A stretch of DNA of 28,374 bases, from assembly GCA_049301455.1 (NCBI GenBank), contig JBAQKY010000019.1, forward strand, positions 1-28,374, given 5' to 3'. Below are positions 13,759-22,654 of the stretch, piece by piece (position 1 is the stretch's first letter; each line of letters starts with the position of its first letter). Source of the stretch: JAUYMM01 sp049301455. GTDB lineage: Bacteria; Patescibacteriota; Microgenomatia; UBA8517. Both the position numbers and the translations under genes were made by a program. The notes beneath the pieces were generated by a model. The model searched no databases. It was not told where the DNA came from and was given only the letters and a program-made list of their open reading frames with translations.

Positions 13759-14268
13759 ATGGGTAGTGACATGTTAAATAACATTTCTACTGATTCTGAA
13801 GGACTACTTCACCAAGTATTTGACCAATCCAGTGCTGGGTTTCAAATTATTGATCGCAATTGGAAATATGTTTTTGTAAATCCCTCAGTTATAAAACAAG
13901 GCAAAAGTAGTGAAAATGAACTTCTAGGAAGAACAATGATGGAAGCATACCCCGGAATTGAAAATACCAGCATGTTTATTCAACTGAAAAAAAGTATGGA
14001 TGAAAAAGCTGTTGTACGCATGGATAACCATTTTATCTACCCCGATGGAACAAAGGGCTGGTTTAAATTATTTATTCATCCATGGAGTGATGGAATTATG
14101 ATTTTTTCCTTCGACATTACACAGCACAAATATGATGAAATAGACCTCAATTTTAAGATTGAAGAACTTGAAACACTAGTAGAAACAGATGAACTAAAAC
14201 AAAAGGTTGTAGAAATTAAAAAAATGTTTGCAGATATTCACAAACCAGAAATTAGTATTTTAAATTAA
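13759..14268 (+). CDS. Single PAS-domain protein
   Basis: This is a 169-residue soluble protein with one PAS domain at about residues 15-125. Landmarks are FDQSSAGFQIIDRNWKYVFVN, ENELLGRTMMEAYPG and a closing strand IMIFSFDITQHK. A C-terminal helical, coiled-coil-like tail follows (KIEELETLVETDELKQKVVE). There is no kinase, GGDEF or DNA-binding domain. It may be a stand-alone sensor or part of a split signalling pair whose partner is not in the window. An internal ATG at 13771 is a possible alternative start. It converges on the solute-binding gene, 9 bases apart. Confidence 0.9.
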   Translation: MGSDMLNNISTDSEGLLHQVFDQSSAGFQIIDRNWKYVFVNPSVIKQGKSSENELLGRTMMEAYPGIENTSMFIQLKKSMDEKAVVRMDNHFIYPDGTKGWFKLFIHPWSDGIMIFSFDITQHKYDEIDLNFKIEELETLVETDELKQKVVEIKKMFADIHKPEISILN

Positions 14269-14277
14269 TCTATGGTG

Positions 14278-15564
14278 TTACTTCCTTGTTATTGTATAAA
14301 AAGTAGGATGGTACAGAAATATTGCTGGAACGTCTTCAACCAAAAACCTCTGGAAGTCTAAGTATATTTTTTTTCTAGTTTCTTGATCAAGCTCGGTTCT
14401 ACCATCTTCAAGTAATTTATCAATTCTTGGATTCTTAAATCTTGAGATATTTGTTCCTGTTTGAGTTGAATGCCAAAGGCTGTATTGGTCAGGATCTTTT
14501 GGAATGTCAACCGTGGCCAAAAAGGCCTCATAGTCTTGTGGCACTGAAGTAACAACTTCAATTTCAACTGTAGCTCCAACATTTCTCCAATCTTCTGCAA
14601 TTTTTTCTGCAACTTTTAGAAGGTTTGGTAAAGTTGAGAGTTTAATTGATAACTCTTTTGCTTCATCAACCTTTTCTAAATCTTTACGATATTGTTTAAC
14701 CTGTGGATTATAACTCCAAGAAAAAGGTGAAATTGGCCCAATTGATCTTTGCTCAAAAGTGTCTTTGTCTATTGCATAATTTAATGCCTGTCTAACAGCT
14801 TTTTCTGACAATTTTTCGGATTCTGTATTCAAAAATATTCCTACAAAATTGTTGTAACTAACTTCATTTTCAATGTTTACTATCTTCCATTTTTCAAATT
14901 CAGTTGCATCCTGCAATGATTTAATAATATCAATTTCTCCCAACTTAAAACCTAAAATCAATCTATCTTCAGTTGGATAAAATTTATAAACAAGCTTGTC
15001 CTTTTTCTCGTTTATCAAAGTAATACTTTGAACATACCCTCCTGTAAGTGATGCATTTTTAACACTCCATACACCAGTACCTAATAATCCCTTTTTAAAT
15101 ATTGGTTTAGTTAAAATAACAGGAAATGCAGAAAATTGATTATCTAAATTGAATTTAATAGTTGATTCGTCTGGTTTCTCAATTGTTGCATCGCTAAATT
15201 CATAATTAATTTCATTAGACAGAATCTTTTTTCCATCTTGCCACTTTGCGTTCTCATCGAGGTTAAAAATCCATGTTTTACCCCCATCTGTAGTTTCCCA
15301 TGACTTTGCCAAACTTGGAATTATATTTCCAGATTCATCTGTGGCTGTTAGACCTTTTGATATCTTAGTTGATATCTCATCAGGTAAATTATCGACTGTA
15401 TACCTACCCAAGATCCCAATTTTTTGCTTGGTTGAGGTCATACTTGGAAGGAAAAAAGTTAAGAACAAGAAAAATATAATACCAATGATAAAACCTATAA
15501 ATATAATTCCTTTAAATCTTTTTAAAAAGGCCTGAATTAATCGATATATATATCTGGGTGACAT
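14278..15564 (-). CDS. Membrane-anchored ABC solute-binding protein, family 5 (SBP_bac_5)
   Basis: This is a 428-residue extracytoplasmic protein. Residues 18-40 are a single membrane anchor after a basic N-terminus (KRFKG). The binding protein follows, with LAKSWETTDGGKTWIFNLD (about residues 83-101), WQDGKKI, AVRQALNYAIDKDTF and a C-terminal LVEDVPAIFLYHP. These are typical of peptide/oligopeptide-binding proteins such as DppA/OppA. It is shorter than usual (about 500-550) and has no lipobox. No ABC permease or ATPase gene is nearby. It starts 13 bases after secG and is probably co-transcribed. It may feed a transporter encoded elsewhere or act as a surface binding protein. Confidence 0.92.
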   Translation of the reverse strand: MSPRYIYRLIQAFLKRFKGIIFIGFIIGIIFFLFLTFFLPSMTSTKQKIGILGRYTVDNLPDEISTKISKGLTATDESGNIIPSLAKSWETTDGGKTWIFNLDENAKWQDGKKILSNEINYEFSDATIEKPDESTIKFNLDNQFSAFPVILTKPIFKKGLLGTGVWSVKNASLTGGYVQSITLINEKKDKLVYKFYPTEDRLILGFKLGEIDIIKSLQDATEFEKWKIVNIENEVSYNNFVGIFLNTESEKLSEKAVRQALNYAIDKDTFEQRSIGPISPFSWSYNPQVKQYRKDLEKVDEAKELSIKLSTLPNLLKVAEKIAEDWRNVGATVEIEVVTSVPQDYEAFLATVDIPKDPDQYSLWHSTQTGTNISRFKNPRIDKLLEDGRTELDQETRKKIYLDFQRFLVEDVPAIFLYHPTFYTITRK

Positions 15565-15577
15565 ATTTAAGTTGTTT

Positions 15578-15784
15578 TTAAATAAACAGCGAAATTGCTG
15601 ACATTATTAAAAACAATGCAGCAACAATGAATGTTAGCCTAAAAACAAGCTTTTCTACGCCTCTTCTGGTGAAGGATGATGAATTTGAACTACGAGAGAA
15701 TCCTGTACCTCTAACTTGAAGCAAAACAAAAATTATCAATAAAATTGCAGTTAACGATTGTATTATTTGAACTAGTTCTTTCAT
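15578..15784 (-). CDS. secG: Protein translocase subunit SecG
   Basis: This is a 68-residue protein with two membrane helices (about residues 8-24 and 46-66). The loop GTGFSRSSNSSSFTRRG matches the conserved G-L-G-x-x-F-G-G-like loop of SecG in a divergent form. SecG is the auxiliary subunit of the SecYEG export channel. The length fits the family (65-110). The start is supported by a -10 box at 15792-15797 that would give a leaderless transcript. It is followed by the solute-binding protein gene, itself a Sec substrate. Confidence 0.92.
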   Translation of the reverse strand: MKELVQIIQSLTAILLIIFVLLQVRGTGFSRSSNSSSFTRRGVEKLVFRLTFIVAALFLIMSAISLFI

Positions 15785-15791
15785 ATCAAAT

Positions 15792-15797
15792 AGTATA
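15792..15797 (-). promoter_or_regulatory. -10 box of secG
   Basis: TATACT on the minus strand ends 7 bases before the secG ATG (15784), so transcription should start at or next to the start codon. A TGGCTA 17 bases upstream is only a weak -35. Confidence 0.5.
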
Positions 15798-15847
15798 CCT
15801 AAAATCAGAATAATTAGCCAGTTTAATGATAAATAGAATATTTATGT

Positions 15848-16249
15848 CTATTTGATCAACCAATATATAAATGAAGAGATTAATGAATGTAAGAACGAGA
15901 AAGCCAAATATGCTAAAAACCCAGCAAATACAACTGAAGGTAAATCAAACCAAACATTTGAGAAACCTGCATAGTTAAATCCAGTTATACTAAACCCAGG
16001 GACAACTAATGTAACGATATATAAAACAGCCACGGCTGCAACCCATCTAAACAATCCAAAGGTTATTAGATTTACTGGTAAAAGCAAAATATTGATGACA
16101 GGTTTAGCAATCAATGAGGCGATAGTTAATCCAAGACCTGTTAAAAGTAAAGTTTCAATACCCTTTTGAAAAACCATACCAGAGGCTATGGAAGATACTA
16201 AAAATATTGATACTGAATCTATTACAAAATGTCTTAAAATTCTTTTCAT
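15848..16249 (-). CDS. Four-helix membrane protein, phage_holin_4_2 (DUF/PF04020) family
   Basis: This 133-residue protein has four hydrophobic helices (about residues 8-26, 33-56, 64-87 and 105-131). The family landmarks are AKPVINILLLPVNLITFGLF and FRWVAAVAVLYIV. This family is chromosomally encoded in many bacteria, and despite its database name there is no evidence that it lyses cells. The role is unknown. It sits between secG and uvrC. The start is the only ATG before the first helix. Confidence 0.88.
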   Translation of the reverse strand: MKRILRHFVIDSVSIFLVSSIASGMVFQKGIETLLLTGLGLTIASLIAKPVINILLLPVNLITFGLFRWVAAVAVLYIVTLVVPGFSITGFNYAGFSNVWFDLPSVVFAGFLAYLAFSFLHSLISSFIYWLIK

Positions 16250-16298
16250 CTCTATATAACTCTATTATTTTTAAGTATGTATTATTTAAAATCATGTG

Positions 16299-17591
16299 TC
16301 AAGGTAACAAGTTTTTTGAAAGTAGTTTATGGTGAAGCCTTCTGGCAAATCTATGTGCTTCGTCTCTAATTCTACTTACTATTTGAAGTGGTAAACCAAT
16401 AAGTCTTATTTTTTTACCATCTGGAAAAACTAATCTGTCTGGATGCTTGGCTATTCCAACAACTGGTATAGCAAGCTGTTTAAATACTTTATCAAAGATT
16501 TTGACTTGTCCTAATCCTCCATCAACAATAATTAAATCAGGTCTTCCCCACTTGTCTAGATTTTTAAGCCTTCTCTCGGATATTTCTCTCATTGAATCGA
16601 AATCACTTTGTCCATTTTGTTGTTTGACTTTGAAGTGTCTATATTCACTATTTTCTTTCTCTCCATCTATCAAAACAACCATAGAAGCTGTTGCAGAAAC
16701 CCCTGATAAGTGTGCAATATCAAAACACTCAATCCTGCCGATTTTATCCAAGCTAACCAACTTGCCTAAACTCTCCAGTTCTTGATTTCTAACATCTTCA
16801 GTTAGGTTTGGATTTTCCAAAAATTGTTCAACTGATATTTTTTCCTGAGTAATATAATCTAAAGTTTTAATACGGTCACGTACTACTTTTGCCTCTTCAT
16901 ATTTTTGGAGCTTTGATAATTTATTCATCTCAGTTTCTAATCCATTTCTAACCACATTAAACTTTCTAGACAAGACTAATTTAATATTTCTAATATTGTT
17001 TAAATATTTTTTTCTAAGTACTACGTGCTGAGTACTTTGTGCTACTTCGTTAGGGCAAGGGTTACAAAGTCCTAAATGTGAATAAAGGCATGGTCTTTTG
17101 CCGACTTTGTGGTCAGAATATGGAAAAATCTTCCTGACCATTTTTAATATAATTTTGACATTAGTACTACTAGGAAAAGGACCAAAGACTGCTTTTGGTT
17201 TTAATTCATCAGAAATTATTTTACGAACTGCTAAAACTCGAGGGAACTCTTCATTGGTGATAACAATATATAGTGCATGCTTATCATCTTTTAAAACAAT
17301 ATTATATTTTGGTTTGTGTTTTTTAATTAAATACGACTCAAGAAGAAGTGACTCAAGATCAGAATTGACCTCAACATAACTAACTTCATCTGCCTCAGAT
17401 ACCATCTTTGCTGTTTTAATACCTAAAGTAATTGCCAGATAACTATTAAGTCTAGACTTTAAATTGACAGATTTGCCTATATAGATAGGATCCTTATCTT
17501 TCCAAAAGGTATAAACGCCTGCAACTTCAGGCAGTTTTAAGAAGTTTTCTTTATTAATTTTGATTGAAACGTTTGTTTTATTATTTTCCAT
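16299..17591 (-). CDS. uvrC: UvrABC excision nuclease subunit C (short form)
   Basis: UvrC makes both incisions in nucleotide excision repair. The N-terminal GIY-YIG nuclease is intact: GVYTFW (25-30), PIYIGKSVNLKSRL (35-48). A cysteine cluster CLYSHLGLCNPC follows, then a UVR motif LSKLQKYEEAKVVRDRI (about 224-240), and the RNase H-like nuclease with FDIAHLSG, LIDGEKE and IIVDGGLGQ. It ends at DEAHRFARRLHHKLLSKNLL, exactly where the usual protein continues into tandem HhH motifs, so it is about 430 residues instead of about 600. It stops at TGA, and no HhH coding follows. The first 55 bases overlap the 3' end of the transglutaminase gene; no later ATG precedes the GIY motif. Confidence 0.96.
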   Translation of the reverse strand: MENNKTNVSIKINKENFLKLPEVAGVYTFWKDKDPIYIGKSVNLKSRLNSYLAITLGIKTAKMVSEADEVSYVEVNSDLESLLLESYLIKKHKPKYNIVLKDDKHALYIVITNEEFPRVLAVRKIISDELKPKAVFGPFPSSTNVKIILKMVRKIFPYSDHKVGKRPCLYSHLGLCNPCPNEVAQSTQHVVLRKKYLNNIRNIKLVLSRKFNVVRNGLETEMNKLSKLQKYEEAKVVRDRIKTLDYITQEKISVEQFLENPNLTEDVRNQELESLGKLVSLDKIGRIECFDIAHLSGVSATASMVVLIDGEKENSEYRHFKVKQQNGQSDFDSMREISERRLKNLDKWGRPDLIIVDGGLGQVKIFDKVFKQLAIPVVGIAKHPDRLVFPDGKKIRLIGLPLQIVSRIRDEAHRFARRLHHKLLSKNLLP

Positions 17592-19429
17592 ATATTTGGT
17601 ATTTTAGCAAATGTAAACTTTTTTAACCTAAACATGATGGTTAGGACCAAAAGAATTGCAACTAAAAATATAAATAGAAGATTATATATAACCACCTGAG
17701 TTTTATTTGTTGAAACAATTACTTCTTCCGTACCGACCAAAACCTTTACATTATCTGGAGTTTTTGTTGCTAAAAATGAAAATGGTATATCTACATATGT
17801 TTTATATGTTTGGAACGGTAAAAGAACATCAATACTACCATTTGTTGCCACCTCTTTGTTGTCAAAGAAGACTCTAGGCTGCATGTTATACAGAGCACTA
17901 GGTCCTGGGTTTGTAATAACAACATCTAACTTATTTGAAACAAGTGGGATCCAGCCTTCAAGATAGGCATCAATTTTAATTTTAGAATTGCGTTCCACAG
18001 GCAAACTGCCAAATGAGACAAAAACATCCTTTTGTGGGTTTGAACCTAATTTATATGAGCCTGCAGGGTATGGTTTTGTAGAGCTAGATCCATGCATAAC
18101 AAATGCAAAGTGCCTTAGATCTAGTTTGCTGAAATAATCCACTCCTCCTGTAGTTGATCCCCAAGTAGGATCGACAGGAATCCATGCTCCTGCTTGAACA
18201 TCATAATATTCAGGCCAAGCATGCAAAACATCATTAACTAGAGATAATGGTTGGATTTCTGGATTTTCAGTATAGGCAAAGCCATTAACCTCACGGGCTG
18301 GTATTCCTGCAGCTCTACTAAGAGCGATGAATAAATCTGTAAATTCCATACAGATTGCACTCTCAGGTGTTTGGAGAGCTTTAGTAGCTCCAAGTCTTTC
18401 GACATTTGGCTTTACCCTGTTGTAGTCATATTTTAATGTTGTAGATACAAAATTATATATTTCTCTAGGTGTTTTTAGTTCTTTAGCCTTATTTAAGATA
18501 TCTGTGTTTGTTATCTCCCAATATGTTTGTTCTGTTAAGTTTTCATTTAGTGATTCTTGAGATGGTTTAGGAAAAGGCCTTAAACTTGCAAATATTTGTA
18601 CATAACCTGAAGCTACAACATCAACTCTTTCTCTCGACTTTAAATTGTATTTAGCAATCCAGTTGCCATCATTATCAATTTCCATTGAATTTGGCCTTGG
18701 ACTTAGATTTGTGTAGTGCATTTTTTGGAATGCAGTATCGGGTGGAAGTGTTATTTCTGTCTGTGACTCACGAGATAGTGGATTTTCTAAATGATAATTT
18801 AAAGTAAAATTAAAAACTTGGAATTGACCAAATCCTGCAGTTATTCCAGTTTTACTAACATCATCTTTATTAAATTTAAATTTTAAATAGCCATCACTTG
18901 TTGTTGACTCACGTGGAGTTGGAGAAATATATGCTTCTTGTCCAAAGCTTTCAGGAACTTCAAGATTAATATAATAACTTGAGAACTCTGCATTTTCTGA
19001 AAGTCTAGGGATTGAAACTTCCCAAACTTCACCAGTACGAATTGCAAATGATGATTCTTCAAAACTAATCCAGAAAGTTCTAGATTTATCTTTTCCAACA
19101 ACAGGATTATCAAACTTAATTTCAATTGAAGTGGTTTTGTCTGTTACTGTTTTGTTAACAGACAAAGGACCATTTTCATCAAATGCTTTAACGTTTTGTG
19201 GTGTGATACTGTCTAAAATTACAGAATATGAAGTTGCATACAAATTACTAAAAACATTGGTAAGTGTTATTTTATTTGTTACTTCTGTAATTCCTGTGTC
19301 TTTTACTCTATATGTAACATCAAAATCAGTTGTAAATTCACCTGCTGCATTAGCCACATTTAGAAATGAAAAACTAAAGGAAATAAAAAGAAGAATAAAT
19401 GAAGCAAAAAATGATATTAGTCTACGCAT
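17537..19429 (-). CDS. Membrane-anchored transglutaminase-like protein
   Basis: This 630-residue protein has a signal peptide (residues 1-28, ending ANA), a large beta-rich N-terminal region, and a transglutaminase-like core. The core has the Cys-His-Asp triad: Cys360 in SAICMEFTDLF, His403 in LHAWPEYY and Asp420 in VDPTWG. A membrane helix at 580-600 and a basic tail (LKKFTFAK) leave the core outside the cell. These domains act as cysteine proteases, amidases or cross-linkers; I cannot say which. A promoter at 19436-19464 supports the start. It overlaps uvrC by 55 bases in another frame, so uvrC translation may depend on it. Confidence 0.9.
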   Translation of the reverse strand: MRRLISFFASFILLFISFSFSFLNVANAAGEFTTDFDVTYRVKDTGITEVTNKITLTNVFSNLYATSYSVILDSITPQNVKAFDENGPLSVNKTVTDKTTSIEIKFDNPVVGKDKSRTFWISFEESSFAIRTGEVWEVSIPRLSENAEFSSYYINLEVPESFGQEAYISPTPRESTTSDGYLKFKFNKDDVSKTGITAGFGQFQVFNFTLNYHLENPLSRESQTEITLPPDTAFQKMHYTNLSPRPNSMEIDNDGNWIAKYNLKSRERVDVVASGYVQIFASLRPFPKPSQESLNENLTEQTYWEITNTDILNKAKELKTPREIYNFVSTTLKYDYNRVKPNVERLGATKALQTPESAICMEFTDLFIALSRAAGIPAREVNGFAYTENPEIQPLSLVNDVLHAWPEYYDVQAGAWIPVDPTWGSTTGGVDYFSKLDLRHFAFVMHGSSSTKPYPAGSYKLGSNPQKDVFVSFGSLPVERNSKIKIDAYLEGWIPLVSNKLDVVITNPGPSALYNMQPRVFFDNKEVATNGSIDVLLPFQTYKTYVDIPFSFLATKTPDNVKVLVGTEEVIVSTNKTQVVIYNLLFIFLVAILLVLTIMFRLKKFTFAKIPNIWKIIKQTFQSKLIKKTS

Positions 19430-19435
19430 TATTCA

Positions 19436-19464
19436 ATTCTAAAGTAGTTGATCAAACTTGACAA
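19436..19464 (-). promoter_or_regulatory. Promoter of the transglutaminase-like gene and uvrC
   Basis: On the minus strand TTGTCA (19459-19464) and TAGAAT (19436-19441) are 17 bases apart, each matching consensus at five of six positions. The ATG at 19429 is only 6 bases beyond the -10, predicting a leaderless transcript that would also carry uvrC. Confidence 0.7.
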
Positions 19465-19485
19465 AACCTATAGTTGAATAAGTAT

Positions 19486-22371
19486 TTACAAATACTTCCC
19501 TGTTACTGAATTTTTGTTGTTCTTAATATCCTTTGGAGTTCCTACTGCAACAATTTCTCCTCCACCATCGCCGCCTAATGGACCTAGATCAATTATCCAA
19601 TCTGAATTTTTAATAATGTCTAGGTTATGTTCAATTACACAAACAGTATTACCTTTTGAAACTAATAACTTTAAGACTTGAAGGAGTTTTTCAACATCTG
19701 CAAAATGAAGACCTGTTGTTGGTTCATCAAGAATATAGAAAGTTTTTCCTGTTCCTCTTTTGCTAAGTTCTGTAGCTAGTTTTACTCTTTGGGCTTCTCC
19801 ACCTGATAGCTGTGTAGCAGGTTGACCTAAATGCATATATCCCAAACCAACATCTTGTAGAGTTTCTAACTTTTCATATATTTTTGGATGCGATTTAAAA
19901 AATTCCAAAGCTTCTGATATTGTTAAACTCAAACAATCTGAAATTGATTTACCTTTATACAAAACCTCAAGTGTCTGAGAGTTGTATCTTTTTCCTTGAC
20001 AGACTTCACAATTTACCCATATATCAGGCATAAATTGCATTTCTATTTTTGTTTGACCTTGTCCTTCACAAGCTTCACACCTTCCACCCTTTAAATTAAA
20101 TGAGAATTGTCCTTTTTTATATCCTTGTGCTTTTGCTTCTCTAGTTAATGCAAAGACGTCTCTGATAGGATCAAAGAGTCCTGTGTATGTTGCAGGATTA
20201 CTTCTAGGTGTTCTACCGATTGGTGATTGGTCGATTAAAATTGCTTTGTCTATATTGTTATCAATCCCTTCAATTTTTTCAAATTTTCCAATTTCACCTT
20301 TAAAGAATGGATTAAATTCTCTTTGTAAGGCAGGATATACAGTTTCAACAAGTAATGTTGATTTTCCAGACCCTGAAACACCTGTAATACAAACCAATTT
20401 GCCAAGGGGAATGGTGATATTTACATTTTTTAGATTAAACTGGCTTGCACCAAAAACCTTTAACTCACCATGGTTTACAACTGTTGCAGGATTAAAGAAT
20501 TCACTTTTTGGTATTGGATTTGTGGTTATTTTTTTCTTTCCCGAAAGATATTTACCAGTTATAGAATTAGAATTTTTCATAACTTCATCTGGCGTTCCCT
20601 TGGCAATTATTTCTCCACCTAATCTACCCGCTTGAGGGCCAAAATCTGCAATGAAGTCAGCCTGACGCATCATTTCTTCATCATGTTCAACAACAACAAC
20701 TGTATTTCCCAAGTCTTTTAAAGACTGAAGTGTGTCAATTAGTTTTTGATTATCCTTTTGATGAAGTCCAATTGTTGGTTCATCTAAAACATACAAAACT
20801 CCTGTTAAACCAGACCCTATTTGGGAAGCTAATCTTATTCTTTGTGCTTCTCCACCTGATAAAGTTCCTGCTACCCTATCAAGGGTTAAATATTCAAGGC
20901 CCACAGACTCTAGGAACTTAAGTCTACCTTTAATCTCAGCAAGTATTAGCTTTCCAATTTGTTTTTCTCTTGAATTTAATAAATCATGTAGTTTATTTTC
21001 CCAATCTACCAAATTTTTAACTGATTTAGTTGTAACTTCAGAAATTGATTCATTGTTTATAGTAACAGCCAAAATTTCTTTTTTAAGTCTTGCTCCATTA
21101 CAGGTCTCACAAACTCTTTCTCTCATATATTTTTCGAATTCTCCTTTAATGTATTCTGAATCAGTCTCCTTGTATCTTCTTTCAATTCCATTAACTACAC
21201 CTTCATATTTCTGCCAGATTTTAGTTTCCTTCCCAAATTTGTTTGTACCAGCTACTTCATAGATATCACTACCTGTACCATACAAAAGTATTTTTCGTTC
21301 CTCTTCAGTTAATTTAGCAATAGGTATGTGTGTGTTTATTTTTCTTTTCTCACACATTGCAATTACAGTTTTGGCATACCATGTTTCATGATCAAACATT
21401 GAAGAAAATGGAAGTATTCCACCCTCCATTATTGATAGTTCCTCAGAAAAAACCAAACTTGGCTCTACTTTTAATAATTTTCCAAGTCCTGTACAGGTTG
21501 GGCAAGCTCCATGTGGTGAGTTAAATGAAAAACTTCTTGGTTCTACTTCAGGAAGTGAAATATTATCTTTTGGACAAGAAAATTTTTCTGAATATAAATG
21601 ATCAACATACTCTTTTGGATTATCTGGTATTACAAAACTAGCATCTTTAATTTCTGAAAGAATTACATAGCCATCTGCAAGCTTTAATGCTTGAGAAACT
21701 GAATCGAATAGCCTAGATTTATTAAGTTCTGATTTGCCATCATTTGAAAATTTATCAATTACGACATCTATAGTGTGTTTGTTGGTTTTAATTAAACTAA
21801 AATCATCATGTAGACCTTTGTAGTATCCATCTATTCTTGCTCTTGAATATCCTTTTGAAATCAAATTATCAAGAAGTGCAGAAAACTCTCCTTTTCTATC
21901 CTTAACTACAGGAGCAAGTAGGTAGAATTTACCTTTCTTTGACATTATCTTGTTAACAATTTCTTCCAAAGTCTGCATTGATATTTCAGTTCCACAAATA
22001 GGACAGTGTGGATGGCCAACTCTTGCAAACAAAAGTCTTAAATAGTCATATATTTCAGTAACAGTTCCAACAGTTGATCTTGGATTTCTTGAAGTTGTTT
22101 TTTGATCAATTGATATTGCAGGAGACAATCCAGTTATTGAATCTACGTCTGGTTTCTCCATGATACCTAAAAACTGACGTGCATATGTAGATAAACTTTC
22201 TACATACCTTCTTTGACCTTCTGCGTACAAAGTATCAAATGCAAATGATGACTTTCCACTTCCAGATACACCAGTTAAAACAGTCAATTTGTTTTTTGGA
22301 ATATCAAGATCAACACCCTTTAAATTGTGTTGTCTTGCACCTTTTACTGATATAAAGTCGTTATTAGTCAT
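19486..22371 (-). CDS. uvrA: UvrABC excision nuclease subunit A
   Basis: UvrA is the damage-sensing ATPase of nucleotide excision repair. This 961-residue protein has both ABC modules. The first Walker A is GVSGSGKS (34-41), with signature LSGGEAQRIRLASQIG and DEPTIGLH. The second Walker A is GVSGSGKSTLL, with LSGGEAQRVKLATEL and DEPTTGLH. The zinc module in the second half is complete (CEAC ... CEVC). In the first zinc module the pairs read CPKD (Cys266, Asp269) and CPTC (Cys290, Cys293), so one ligand is missing. The gene is divergent from the 71-residue gene at 22435. A palindromic hairpin sits just before the ATG. I see no Shine-Dalgarno site. Confidence 0.98.
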   Translation of the reverse strand: MTNNDFISVKGARQHNLKGVDLDIPKNKLTVLTGVSGSGKSSFAFDTLYAEGQRRYVESLSTYARQFLGIMEKPDVDSITGLSPAISIDQKTTSRNPRSTVGTVTEIYDYLRLLFARVGHPHCPICGTEISMQTLEEIVNKIMSKKGKFYLLAPVVKDRKGEFSALLDNLISKGYSRARIDGYYKGLHDDFSLIKTNKHTIDVVIDKFSNDGKSELNKSRLFDSVSQALKLADGYVILSEIKDASFVIPDNPKEYVDHLYSEKFSCPKDNISLPEVEPRSFSFNSPHGACPTCTGLGKLLKVEPSLVFSEELSIMEGGILPFSSMFDHETWYAKTVIAMCEKRKINTHIPIAKLTEEERKILLYGTGSDIYEVAGTNKFGKETKIWQKYEGVVNGIERRYKETDSEYIKGEFEKYMRERVCETCNGARLKKEILAVTINNESISEVTTKSVKNLVDWENKLHDLLNSREKQIGKLILAEIKGRLKFLESVGLEYLTLDRVAGTLSGGEAQRIRLASQIGSGLTGVLYVLDEPTIGLHQKDNQKLIDTLQSLKDLGNTVVVVEHDEEMMRQADFIADFGPQAGRLGGEIIAKGTPDEVMKNSNSITGKYLSGKKKITTNPIPKSEFFNPATVVNHGELKVFGASQFNLKNVNITIPLGKLVCITGVSGSGKSTLLVETVYPALQREFNPFFKGEIGKFEKIEGIDNNIDKAILIDQSPIGRTPRSNPATYTGLFDPIRDVFALTREAKAQGYKKGQFSFNLKGGRCEACEGQGQTKIEMQFMPDIWVNCEVCQGKRYNSQTLEVLYKGKSISDCLSLTISEALEFFKSHPKIYEKLETLQDVGLGYMHLGQPATQLSGGEAQRVKLATELSKRGTGKTFYILDEPTTGLHFADVEKLLQVLKLLVSKGNTVCVIEHNLDIIKNSDWIIDLGPLGGDGGGEIVAVGTPKDIKNNKNSVTGKYL

Positions 22372-22373
22372 GC

Positions 22374-22409
22374 AAAATTGCCGCTGGATTACCAGTGGTA
22401 TGCAATTTT
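22374..22409. repeat. Nested palindrome between uvrA and the divergent small gene
   Basis: AAAATTGC (22374-22381) and GCAATTTT (22402-22409) form a perfect 8-bp inverted repeat. It encloses GCTGG/CCAGT pairing and a separate 11-base palindrome TACCAGTGGTA (22390-22400). It ends 2 bases before the uvrA ATG. It could be an operator or a hairpin in the uvrA mRNA. A TAAAAT-like -10 for uvrA (22405-22410, minus strand) would put the structure in the leader. Confidence 0.55.
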
Positions 22410-22434
22410 ACCACATTTTTGATATCATATGCCT

Positions 22435-22650
22435 ATGTCAAATGAAAAAATTCAGGTGCTATTAGAAAGTGAGGTAGAGGGCTACCAAAATTTTAAAGCT
22501 GTTGTAATTGACCATCTTACTAATCACTCTAGTACGATTAAGGGTGGAAAAGCACAACAAATTCTACAAAAAAGAGCCTTCAAAAACGAAAAGAGTAGAC
22601 GTGAAACAATGGAAGCAATTGCATTTGTAGGTTCAAACATGTCAAAATAA
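22435..22650 (+). CDS. Small hypothetical protein upstream of uppP (71 aa)
   Basis: I do not recognise this basic, helical protein (MSNEKIQVLLESEVEGYQ, then KGGKAQQILQKRAFKNEKSR). It has no membrane segment. I prefer ATG 22435 over 22429, because TATCAT (22423-22428) would place the transcription start on the 22435 ATG. It ends 4 bases before uppP, so the two form an operon. Confidence 0.6.
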   Translation: MSNEKIQVLLESEVEGYQNFKAVVIDHLTNHSSTIKGGKAQQILQKRAFKNEKSRRETMEAIAFVGSNMSK

Positions 22651-22654
22651 ATGA

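Noticed and set aside
15848..16249. Phage lysis holin
   Set aside because: The family name contains holin, but members are widespread chromosomal membrane proteins, and no endolysin or other phage genes are near.
16299..16301. TGA as a sense codon (recoded genetic code)
   Set aside because: TGA ends uvrC and other genes at sensible places, and no gene needs TGA to be read through.
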